Part shown: piece after piece, positions 34,572-41,931 of the stretch
Layout of the letters: each line of letters starts with the position of its first letter
Numbering within the stretch: the stretch's first letter is position 1
Made by a program: the position numbers and the translations under genes
Assembly: GCA_019973575.1 (NCBI GenBank)
Contig: BPUI01000001.1
Span: 2,430,342-2,494,341 of the forward strand
Length of the DNA stretch: 64,000 nucleotides
Reading direction: 5' to 3'
Origin: Gemmatimonadetes bacterium T265
GTDB taxonomy: Bacteria > Gemmatimonadota > Gemmatimonadetes > Gemmatimonadales > Gemmatimonadaceae
The notes under the pieces: model-generated
The model's database searches: none
Seen by the model: the letters and a program-made list of their open reading frames with translations, nothing else
What the model was told of the DNA's origin: nothing

Positions 34572-36413
34572 GTGACGCCGACGCCGGAGCCGCCGACGCC
34601 CGAGGCGCGGCGCGTCCCGGGCCCCAACCTGTACGCCGCCGTACCCGGCGCGGTGGTCGAGGCGACGTGGCCGGCCGACACCGCGCGCGAAGTGCTCGAC
34701 CGGCACGTCGGCGCGTGGCGGCGCGAGGCGTTCCGCCTGCGCGACGGCCTCGGCTGGCGGGCGTCGACGGCGGTCGAACGGGCGAGCGTCGGCGCGTCCG
34801 GCGTCCACCTCGCGCTCTTCCTCGCCGCGCCGCCCGACCAACTCGATGCGGCGGTCCTCGTCGTCGAGGCGGCGTGGGCGGCCGCGGTCGCGGGCGCCCC
34901 GACCGACGCGGCCGCGGCGCTCGACGCGGCGGCCGCGGCCGAGCGCGAGCCGCGGCTGGTCGCGCTCGTCGACGCGGCGGAGGCGCGCGGGCTGGTCGCG
35001 ACGGTCGACGACGACGGCGTGAGCGTCGGCGCGGGGGCGCGGTCGCGCACGTGGGCGCGGGACGCGCTGCCGGACGTCGGCGACGCCGGGTGCGCGACGT
35101 TAGGCAACGTCCCGGTCGGCCTCGTCACCGGCTCGAACGGCAAGACGACGGTGACGCGCGCCGCGGCGGCGATCCTGCGCGCGGCGGGGCACACGGTCGG
35201 CGTGAGCACGACCGACGGCGTGCGCGTCGACGGCCCCGGCGAGGGGGACGACGCCGCACACGAGGCGCTGGAAGCGGGCGACTGGGCCGGCCCCGGCGGC
35301 GCGCGGCGCGTGTTGCGCGACCGGCGCGTGACGGCGGCCGTGCTCGAAACCGCGCGCGGCGGAATCCTGCGCCGCGGCCTCGCGGTCCGCCGGGCGAGCG
35401 CCGCCGTCGTTACCAACGTCGCCGCGGACCACCTCGGCGAGTACGGGATCGACGACCTCGACGCGGTCGCGGAGGTGAAGCTCGTCGTCGCCCGCGCGCT
35501 CCGCGGGGCGGACGCGACGCTCGTCGTCGCCGCGGACGACGCCGCGCTCGTGCGGCGCGTCGCGAAGCTCGCGCGGGAGGCGCCGTTCCAGGTTTGCTGG
35601 ACGAGCGCCGACGCGGGGGCCGACGCCGCGGCGCGGACGGCCGCCGCGCTCGCCCGTGGTGACCGCGCGTGCGTGGTGCGCGCGTCCGACGCGGGCGAGG
35701 TCCTCGCCTACCACGACGGCGCGGCGTGGCACGCGCTCGCCCGCGTCAACGAGGTGCCGATCGCGGCCGGGGGCGCGGCGCGGCACAACGTCGCGAACGC
35801 GGCGTCCGCGGCCGCGCTCGCGCTCGCGTTAGGCACGCCGCTCGCGGCGGTGCGGGCGGGCCTCCGCGCGTTCGGCGCCGGCGCGCGCGACAACCCCGGC
35901 CGGCTGGAGCGCTTCGCCGCGGGCGGCGTGACCGTGGTCGTCGACTACGCGCACAACCCCGACGGGCTCGCGGCCCTCCACGCCGCGACGCGCGCGTGGC
36001 CGGCGGAACGCCGGCTGCTGCTCCTCGGCCAGGCCGGCGACCGCGACGACGCGGCGCTCGACGCGCTCGCCGCGGCGGCGTGGGGCGGGGGACGCGTCGA
36101 CCGCGTCGTGCTCAAGGAGCTCCCGACGATGTGGCGCGGCCGCGCGCCGGGCGAGGTGCCGGCGCGGCTCCGCGAGGCGCTGCGTCGCGCGGGCGCGCCC
36201 GACGACGCGGTGGCCGACGCGCCGTCCGAGGTCGACGGCGTGCGCGCCGCGCTCGCCTGGGCGCGGGCGGGCGACCTGCTCCTGCTGCCGTTGCACGAGT
36301 CGCGGGAGGCCGTGGTGCGCTGGCTCGAAGCGCTCGCGCGCGCCGGATGGCGTGCGGGCGAGCCACTTCCGAACGGGCCCCTCGCGGACGGGCCCGGTGC
36401 CGAACCCGGATGA
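34572..36413 (+). CDS. CphA paralogue with N domain and Mur ligase domain but no ATP-grasp domain
   Basis: A 613-aa protein from a GTG at 34572. The N-terminal 100 residues echo the CphA N domain: VPGPNLYAAVPG aligns with VGPNHYAHFP, and VHLALFLAAPPDQLDAAVLV aligns with the VYDVVYEYEQRDVGLAAGTL region. The H-x-x-E-H motif is absent. From residue 185 it is a Mur ligase: VTGSNGKTTVTR (P-loop 187-193), ETARGGILRRGLAVRR, NVAADHLGEYGIDD, ARHNVANAASAAALA, DYAHNPDGLAAL and GQAGDRDDAALDAL, all matching the CphA Mur half. In CphA about 300 residues of ATP-grasp lie between these parts; here they are missing. The ATP-binding residues are kept, so ligase activity is likely, perhaps adding Arg or another amino acid. 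It is the last gene of the cyanophycin cluster. Confidence 0.88.
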   Translation: MTPTPEPPTPEARRVPGPNLYAAVPGAVVEATWPADTAREVLDRHVGAWRREAFRLRDGLGWRASTAVERASVGASGVHLALFLAAPPDQLDAAVLVVEAAWAAAVAGAPTDAAAALDAAAAAEREPRLVALVDAAEARGLVATVDDDGVSVGAGARSRTWARDALPDVGDAGCATLGNVPVGLVTGSNGKTTVTRAAAAILRAAGHTVGVSTTDGVRVDGPGEGDDAAHEALEAGDWAGPGGARRVLRDRRVTAAVLETARGGILRRGLAVRRASAAVVTNVAADHLGEYGIDDLDAVAEVKLVVARALRGADATLVVAADDAALVRRVAKLAREAPFQVCWTSADAGADAAARTAAALARGDRACVVRASDAGEVLAYHDGAAWHALARVNEVPIAAGGAARHNVANAASAAALALALGTPLAAVRAGLRAFGAGARDNPGRLERFAAGGVTVVVDYAHNPDGLAALHAATRAWPAERRLLLLGQAGDRDDAALDALAAAAWGGGRVDRVVLKELPTMWRGRAPGEVPARLREALRRAGAPDDAVADAPSEVDGVRAALAWARAGDLLLLPLHESREAVVRWLEALARAGWRAGEPLPNGPLADGPGAEPG

Positions 36414-36495
36414 CGCTGCACGCGTCTTGCCGATGGGGCTGACCGACCTCGTCGTCCCACCCGACCGCGCCGCCCCGGCGCAGGAGCCCACACGC

Positions 36496-36885
36496 ATGCC
36501 CGCACTTTCGCGCGTTGCCGTTCCCGTCCGCCGCGCCGCCCTCGCGGCCGCCGTCGCGCTCGCCGCCTGCGGGCGCGGCGACAACCAGGCCGCCGACCGC
36601 AACGGCGCCGACACGACGAGCGCCGACCGGTCCACGCTCGGCGCGCCCGTCGGTTCGATGAAGCCGCAGATGGACAGCGGCATCGCGGCCGGGAAGCAGA
36701 CCCTCGATTCGCTGCACAAGGCCGGCGTGGGCGTGAAGAACGGCCTCGACAGCGTCGGGAGCAAGGTGCAGGCGACGACCGCGAACGAGCCGGGCCACGA
36801 CACGTCGCACATCAACAACCGCGCGACGCCGGGCGCGGGACCCGCGGCGCCCGCGGGCACCCCGCCGGGTTCGAAGCGCCCGTAA
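36496..36885 (+). CDS. Small hydrophilic lipoprotein of unknown function
   Basis: A 129-aa lipoprotein; the signal peptide ends in ALAAC (about residue 24). The mature part is polar and low-complexity, with a helical stretch (MDSGIAAGKQTLDSLHKAGV, then NGLDSVGSKVQATTANEPG) that looks like a short amphipathic helix pair. No family is recognised. The gene lies 82 nt beyond the Mur-only paralogue and may be a separate unit. Composition is like that of the other small lipoproteins of this window (59314, 60036). Confidence 0.7.
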   Translation: MPALSRVAVPVRRAALAAAVALAACGRGDNQAADRNGADTTSADRSTLGAPVGSMKPQMDSGIAAGKQTLDSLHKAGVGVKNGLDSVGSKVQATTANEPGHDTSHINNRATPGAGPAAPAGTPPGSKRP

Positions 36886-36989
36886 ACGACGCGTTTCGCG
36901 GGCGCACACTGGGGCGTCGACGGCGGTCCGCGCGGGCCGTGGGCCGTTAACTTGTCCGGCCCGCTTCCCGTCGTCCCGTCCCCCTCCCC

Positions 36990-38252
36990 ATGTCGTCCGC
37001 GTCACCCCGTCGCTCCCGTCTGTCGCTCGCCGCCGCGCTCGCGCTCCTCACCGGCCTCACGGCGGGGGCGGCCGTCGCCTGCGCCCGCGAGGCCACCCAG
37101 CAAGGCACCGCGACCTCCGCCGCCCCCGTCTCGACCGGCGGCGCCGTCGCCGCCACCGACTCCGCCACCGCGAGCGTGGACTCGGCGCCGCGCACGGCGG
37201 TCGCCACCGCGGCGCGCGACACCGCGACGGGCAACGCGGCCGGCGCCGCCGGCCCGACGCTGCCCATGAAGGGCCTGCCGACGCCCGCACCGGTCGCGGG
37301 GGCGAACAGCGCGGCGGCGATCCCCGTCGCCCCGGTCGGGCCGAACGGCCCGCAGCTGCAGGCGGGGCGCGGGCGGCAGGACGTCGAGTCGTTCGGGGCG
37401 ACGATCCGCACCGGGACCAAGCAGCTCGCCGCGTGGCCCAAGGGGCCCGCGCCGGTGCCCGGCTCCCTCCTGCCCAACAAGCGCATCGTTGCCTTCTACG
37501 GCAACCCGCACTCGAAGAAGATGGGCGTGCTCGGCGAGTACCCGAGCGACCAGATGCTCGCGATGCTCGACCGCGAGGTCGCGCGCTGGAAGGCCGCGGA
37601 CCCGAAGACGCCCGTGCAGCCCGCGCTGCATCTCGTGACGGTCGTCGCGCAGGGCGCCCCGGGCACCGACGGCGGCTGGCGCCGCCGCGAGGACTCGGCC
37701 CAGATCGAGAAGGTCTACCAGTGGGCGAAGAGCCGGAACGGCATCCTCTTCCTCGACATCCAGGCCGGCCACAGCACGCTACAGGCCGAGCTGCCGCACC
37801 TTCTACCCTGGCTCGCCCGCCCCGACGTGCACCTCGGCATCGACCCCGAGTTCTACATGCACTACGACAAGGAGGGCGTGCGGCCGAGCGCGAAAATCGG
37901 CACGATGATGGCCTCCGACGTCAACTACGTCGTGCGCACGCTCGACAAGCTCGTCGCGGAGAAGGGGATCCCGCCGAAGGTGCTGATCGTGCACCGCTTC
38001 ACGAAGCGGATGGTGCCGGACGCCGAGAACATCCGGCCGACGTCGCGCGTGCAGGTCGTCATGCACATGGACGGCTGGGGGCCGCCATGGCTCAAGTTCG
38101 ACTCGTACCGCGACTATGTCGTGTCGCACCCGGTGCAGTACACGGGGTTCAAGCTCTTCTTCCACAACGACACGAAAAAGGGCGACGCGCTCATCACGCC
38201 GAAGGAGCTGATCCAGCTGCGGCCGACGCTGTCGTACATCCAGTACCAGTAG
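36990..38252 (+). CDS. Exported protein of unknown function with a TIM-barrel-like core
   Basis: A 420-aa protein. The N-terminus (SLAAALALLTGLTAGAAVAC) is a signal peptide with a possible lipobox. Residues 30-150 are an Ala/Thr/Pro-rich linker. The folded part begins near RIVAFYGNPHSKKMGVLGEY and contains LHLVTVVAQGAPGTDGGWRR, ILFLDIQAGHSTLQAELPHL, VHLGIDPEFYMHY and VLIVHRFTKRMVPDAENI. Alternating strands and helices with conserved D-x-E/H positions suggest a barrel hydrolase-like fold. I do not recognise the family by name. It ends with IQYQ and is followed by a strong hairpin terminator. Function unknown. Confidence 0.85.
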   Translation: MSSASPRRSRLSLAAALALLTGLTAGAAVACAREATQQGTATSAAPVSTGGAVAATDSATASVDSAPRTAVATAARDTATGNAAGAAGPTLPMKGLPTPAPVAGANSAAAIPVAPVGPNGPQLQAGRGRQDVESFGATIRTGTKQLAAWPKGPAPVPGSLLPNKRIVAFYGNPHSKKMGVLGEYPSDQMLAMLDREVARWKAADPKTPVQPALHLVTVVAQGAPGTDGGWRRREDSAQIEKVYQWAKSRNGILFLDIQAGHSTLQAELPHLLPWLARPDVHLGIDPEFYMHYDKEGVRPSAKIGTMMASDVNYVVRTLDKLVAEKGIPPKVLIVHRFTKRMVPDAENIRPTSRVQVVMHMDGWGPPWLKFDSYRDYVVSHPVQYTGFKLFFHNDTKKGDALITPKELIQLRPTLSYIQYQ

Positions 38253-38262
38253 GGCGGATGTC

Positions 38263-38291
38263 AGCGGGGCGGTCCGACGGGCCGCCCCGCT
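38263..38291 (+). terminator. Hairpin terminator after the 420-aa exported protein
   Basis: AGCGGGGCGG (38263-38272) pairs perfectly with CCGCCCCGCT (38282-38291) across a 9-nt loop, starting 11 nt after the stop codon. There is no clear T-run. Position and stability support a terminator that separates this gene from the toxin-antitoxin-like pair. Confidence 0.65.
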
Positions 38292-38308
38292 CCGGCGCGT
38301 AAACTGAC

Positions 38309-38578
38309 ATGCCGAACGAACCGGAGAACACCGAGGTCGACGCGCTGCCGTGGCCGGTGTTGGACCCGTGGCCGGCGGGGTGGTTGGACGACACGCCGGC
38401 CGAGTCCGTACGACGCCTCCGGCGGCGCACGGCTGCGGAACGCTGGGCGGCGATCTTCCGGTTGCGCGCGACGGCCTGGACGTGGACTGAGGCCGGAGAA
38501 CGCATGCGACACCCGGACCTCGACGACGCGGCCATCGCGGCGCGCGTGCGCGCGCGGTTGGCGGGGCCCGCGTCGTGA
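38309..38578 (+). CDS. Small protein paired with a nucleotidyltransferase, antitoxin-like
   Basis: An 89-aa protein: an acidic, Trp/Pro-rich N-terminus (DALPWPVLDPWPAGWLDD) followed by a basic helical C-terminal half (SVRRLRRRTAAERWAAIFRL, then EAGERMRHPDLDDAAIAARV). Its stop overlaps the next start by 4 nt (GTGA). A short gene with a charged helical region directly before a stand-alone nucleotidyltransferase is the usual layout of NTase toxin-antitoxin or antitoxin-like pairs. The C-terminal half has a possible helix-turn-helix spacing, but this is weak. Function inferred from layout only. Confidence 0.65.
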   Translation: MPNEPENTEVDALPWPVLDPWPAGWLDDTPAESVRRLRRRTAAERWAAIFRLRATAWTWTEAGERMRHPDLDDAAIAARVRARLAGPAS

Positions 38579-39159
38579 CCGCGCACCCGGTCGACGCCGC
38601 GGGCCCGCTGCTCGACGCGCTCGATGCCGCCGCGATCCAGTACATGATCGCTGGGAGCGTCGCGGGCATGCTCTACGGCGAGGTGCGGTTCACCGAAGAC
38701 CTCGACGTCATCGTCGCGCTCGATCCGCGCGGGGCCCGACGGCTGCACGCGGCGTTCGACGAACAGCGGTTCTACGTCCCGCCGCTTGAGGTGCTCCACG
38801 AAGAGGCGGGACGGGCCCGCCACGGACACTTCAACATCTACGACAACGAGACGGGGTTCCGCGCGGACGTGTACCTCGTCGGTTCGAACGAGCTCGAGCA
38901 GTGGGCACTGGAGCACCGGCGCGCGGTCGACGTCGGGACGCGGCGCGTGTGGGTTTCGCCGCCGGAGTACCTCATCGCGCACAAGCTCACGTACCTCCGC
39001 GACAGCGGATCGCCCAAGCACGTGCGCGACGTGCGGGCGATCCTCGCCGTGAGCGGCGACCTGCTCGACCGCCGACTCCTGGCCGACTTCGTCGCCCGGC
39101 TCGGCGTGCGCGCGCAGTGGGACGAGGTCGTCGGCGACGCGCGCGGACCCGCGCGTTAG
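38575..39159 (+). CDS. Stand-alone nucleotidyltransferase-fold protein (AbiEii/DUF6036-like)
   Basis: A 194-aa protein starting at GTG. It carries the nucleotidyltransferase core MIAGSVAGMLYGEVRFTEDL with DVIVAL after it: GS followed by D-x-D (EDLDV). RADVYLVGSNE may hold the third acidic residue. VSPPEYLIAHKLTYLRDSGS and KHVRDVRAIL are seen in the AbiEii/AbiGii-type and related families. It forms a 4-nt overlapping pair with the small gene upstream. Such proteins can act as toxins that modify tRNA or other targets, but many are uncharacterised. The TAG stop lies in a CGTTAGG sequence. Confidence 0.78.
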   Translation: MTAHPVDAAGPLLDALDAAAIQYMIAGSVAGMLYGEVRFTEDLDVIVALDPRGARRLHAAFDEQRFYVPPLEVLHEEAGRARHGHFNIYDNETGFRADVYLVGSNELEQWALEHRRAVDVGTRRVWVSPPEYLIAHKLTYLRDSGSPKHVRDVRAILAVSGDLLDRRLLADFVARLGVRAQWDEVVGDARGPAR

Positions 39160-39168
39160 GTTGGGCGC

Positions 39169-40194
39169 ATGACCATCCCCGCCCCGGCCACCGGCTTCCC
39201 CTACTCGCGCGTCCTCGTCACCGGCGGCGCGGGGTTCATCGGCTCCGCGCTCGTCTGGGCGCTCAACCGCCGGGGCGTCGAGCGGATCGTCGTCGCCGAC
39301 CGGCTCGGCACCGACGCGAAGTGGCGCAACCTCGCCCCGCTCGCCTTCGAGGACTACCTCGAGGCCGACGACCTGCTGCCGCGCCTCGAGCGCCACGCGT
39401 TAGGCCGCTTCGACTGCGTGCTGCACATGGGCGCGTGCTCCGCGACGACCGAGCGCGACGCGTCGTACCTCGCCCGCAACAACTTCGAGTTCACGAAGTC
39501 GCTCGGCGAGTGGGCGCTCGGCCGCGGCGCGCGCTTCGTCTACGCGTCGAGCGCGGCGACCTACGGCGACGGCGCCGGCGGGATGGAGGACTTCGACGAC
39601 GAGGCCGACGCGCTGCAGCGGCTGCGGCCGCTCAACGCGTACGGCTATAGCAAGCAGCTCACCGACCTCTGGGCCGCGCGCAAGGGCGTGCTCGACCGGA
39701 TCGTCGGCTGCAAGTTCTTCAACGTCTTCGGGCCCAACGAGGACCACAAGGGGGACATGCGCTCGCTCGTGAACAAGGCCTACGGCCAGGTGCTCGAGAC
39801 GGGGCGCGTGCGGCTGTTCCGCTCGCACCGCCCCGACTACCGCGACGGCGAGCAGCGGCGCGACTTCCTCTACGTGAAGGACTGCGTCGAGATGACGCTC
39901 TTTCTCGCGGCGCACCCGCGGGCGGCCGGGCTCTACAACCTCGGCTCCGGCGTGGCGAGCACCTGGCTCGAACTCGCCGACGCCCTCTTCGCGGCGATGG
40001 GGCGGACGCCCGAGGTCGAGTTCGTCGACATGCCCGCGGCAATCCGCGACAAGTACCAGTACTACACCCGGGCGGACGTCGGGAAGCTGCGCGAGGCGGG
40101 GTACGCAGCGCCCGCCACGCCGCTCCGCGACGCGGTGCGGGACTACGTCGCGCACTACCTCGCGCACGACCGCCGGCTCGGCGACGAGGGCTGA
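39169..40194 (+). CDS. hldD: ADP-L-glycero-D-manno-heptose 6-epimerase
   Basis: A 341-aa short-chain dehydrogenase/reductase-type epimerase of the lipopolysaccharide core heptose pathway. The Rossmann motif is VLVTGGAGFIGSALVWALNR. HMGACSATTERDASYLARNN is the characteristic HldD segment. The catalytic Tyr-x3-Lys is in AYGYSKQLTDLW, and FFNVFGPNEDHKGDM, DFLYVKDCVEM and KYQYYTRADVGKLREAGY complete the family pattern. Its presence agrees with an outer membrane containing heptose-based lipopolysaccharide. The ATG follows the NTase stop by 9 nt, but the genes are probably functionally unrelated. It converges on the frameshifted Uma2-family gene. Confidence 0.94.
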   Translation: MTIPAPATGFPYSRVLVTGGAGFIGSALVWALNRRGVERIVVADRLGTDAKWRNLAPLAFEDYLEADDLLPRLERHALGRFDCVLHMGACSATTERDASYLARNNFEFTKSLGEWALGRGARFVYASSAATYGDGAGGMEDFDDEADALQRLRPLNAYGYSKQLTDLWAARKGVLDRIVGCKFFNVFGPNEDHKGDMRSLVNKAYGQVLETGRVRLFRSHRPDYRDGEQRRDFLYVKDCVEMTLFLAAHPRAAGLYNLGSGVASTWLELADALFAAMGRTPEVEFVDMPAAIRDKYQYYTRADVGKLREAGYAAPATPLRDAVRDYVAHYLAHDRRLGDEG

Positions 40195-40221
40195 GGGGGC
40201 ACGCCGCGCCGAACGCGCGGG

Positions 40222-40834
40222 TCAGCCGTCCGCGGCGACGTCCTCGAACAAGTCGTCGACGGAGATCGAGAAGCCGGGCACGACGTCGCCGCCGTCGAGC
40301 GTGTCGCCCGTGCGGAACCAGCGCGTAGGGGAATCGGCGGCGTAGACGGCGACGATGCGCTTGTCGGGGTCGATCACCCACAGGAGCGGGGTCCCGGCGG
40401 CGCGGAAGTCGTCGAGTTTTTCGTTGGTGTCCGACGTCGTCTCGTCGGGCGAAAGCACTTCGGCTGCGAAATCGGGCGCCAGCGGCACCCAGCCGCGACC
40501 GAACCCACCCGGGGGAATCCGGTCACGGCGAACGAACGCGACGTCGGGGGAGCGCACGGTGTCGCGTGGCTCTCCGTCCGGACTCCGGCGCTGCAACTCC
40601 GACGGAAGCGGGAGTAAGAATCCGACGTTGTCGGGGAGCGCGCGGCCCAGCCGTCGGGCGCGCACGTACGGACCGAGTCGGTCGAGGAGATCCGCTCCGA
40701 CGACGCCGTGGCGTCCACCGGCAGGACTCATCGAGCGCACCTGTGCCGCGCACGAGTTCGAGTTTCGCTTGATCGGTGTTGGCGACGGCCACGAACTCAT
40801 CGGCGGTCAGCAGAGCGGGTAGGACGACGTGCAT
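40222..40834 (-). pseudogene. Uma2-family (DUF820) putative endonuclease, frameshifted
   Basis: The N-terminal part is read from the ATG at 40834 (MHVVLPALLTADEFVAVANT, then LELVRGT). The remainder, typical of Uma2 proteins, is in another frame (SMSPAGGRHGVVGADLLDRL, later SPDVAFVRRDRIPPGG, LAPDFAAEVLSPDETTSD and LWVIDPDKRIVAVY). The break is at about 40740-40741, where one extra base joins VRGT to VRSMSPAGG. Removing it restores a continuous protein of about 203 aa. Uma2 proteins have a PD-(D/E)XK nuclease-like fold and are often found in many copies in cyanobacteria and soil bacteria. The frameshift may be a real mutation, programmed slippage or a sequencing error. Confidence 0.8.
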
Positions 40835-40884
40835 GTGGGCGCCTCGCGCTCGGACTCGGGGCGGTGAAGATAGGCTCGCGCAGC

Positions 40885-41931
40885 TCACCGCGCTCGGTCG
40901 TTCCGCCAATCCTCGATCAGCCGCCGCGAGATGGACAGCCGCGGCGGGATCCAGATGCTCCCGTCCGCGAGCGCCGCGTCCAACGCCGCGCGCGTGAACC
41001 AGCGCGCGTCGCGGAGCTCCGTCCCGTCCACGCGCGTCGTGCGGTCGCGCGCGCGGGCCGTGAAGCCGAGCATGAGCGACTGCGGGAACGGCCAGGGCTG
41101 CGAGGAGCCGTAGCGCACGTCGTCCACGCGCACGCCGGCCTCCTCGTAGATCTCGCGCCGCACGGTATCCTCGAGCGACTCGCCCGGCTCGACGAAGCCG
41201 GCGAGCGTCGAGTACATCCGCTCGGGCCAGCCGGGCGCGCTGCCTAACAAGCACGCCTCGTCGGCGGCGCCCGCGTCGTCGGGGCGGTGCGCGACGAGGA
41301 CGATCACCGCGGGGTCGGTGCGCGGGAAGTGGCGCGCCGCGCAGCGCGGGCACGCGCGCACGTGGCCGGCCTCCTCGACCGCGGTCGCCGCGCCGCAGAC
41401 GCCGCAGTAGCCGTGGCGGCCGTGCCACCAGACCATCGCCCGCGCGTAGGCGACGAGCGCGGCCTCGCCCTCCGGCAGCGCGAGCGCGGCGGGGCGGAGT
41501 TCGCTCCAGGCCGCGCCGTCGCCGGCGCGCGCGAGCACCGCGTCGCCGTCGGAGGCGGGGACGTCGACGGCGACGTACGCCGTCGCGCCGCCGACGCCGA
41601 GCAGGACCGTCGTCCACGCGCCGGCGTCGCCGGTCGCCTCGGCCAACGGGCCGAACGTCGCGACCGAGAGCGCGCGGGCGCGCGTCGACGCGCCGTCCGT
41701 CGCGGTCGCAGCCGCACCGCGCCCGTCCTCGACGGTCGTGACGAGGACGCGCCCGTCGCACACCGGCACGACGCGCGTGGCCGGGTGCGCGTACGTGGCG
41801 GCGACCCACGCGGCGTCGGTGCGGCGTTCGGCGACGCGGTCGAGCGGGACGCCGCTCAGCAGGTTGGGGGCGGGTTCGTCGGACAAGGAGAACGCGGGAC
41901 GGGGAGGGCTGTGGCACTCACGCCCCCCCAC
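40885..41931 (-). CDS. nudC: NAD(H) pyrophosphatase, NudC-like Nudix hydrolase
   Basis: Up to 348 aa; the listed GTG start at 41931 overlaps the permease gene's stop, and a TTG at 41886 (MSDEPAPNLLSG) is a plausible alternative. The zinc ribbon is HGYCGVCGAATAVEEAGHVR followed by ACPRCAARHFPRTDPAVIVL, with four Cys. The Nudix box is GFVEPGESLEDTVRREIYEE followed by AGV. SSQPWPFPQSLMLGF is the SQPWPFPxS motif that marks NADH pyrophosphatases and, in recent work, NAD-capped RNA decapping enzymes. The N-terminal domain is less conserved. It lies at the end of a run of minus-strand genes. Confidence 0.93.
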   Translation of the reverse strand: MGGRECHSPPRPAFSLSDEPAPNLLSGVPLDRVAERRTDAAWVAATYAHPATRVVPVCDGRVLVTTVEDGRGAAATATDGASTRARALSVATFGPLAEATGDAGAWTTVLLGVGGATAYVAVDVPASDGDAVLARAGDGAAWSELRPAALALPEGEAALVAYARAMVWWHGRHGYCGVCGAATAVEEAGHVRACPRCAARHFPRTDPAVIVLVAHRPDDAGAADEACLLGSAPGWPERMYSTLAGFVEPGESLEDTVRREIYEEAGVRVDDVRYGSSQPWPFPQSLMLGFTARARDRTTRVDGTELRDARWFTRAALDAALADGSIWIPPRLSISRRLIEDWRNDRAR

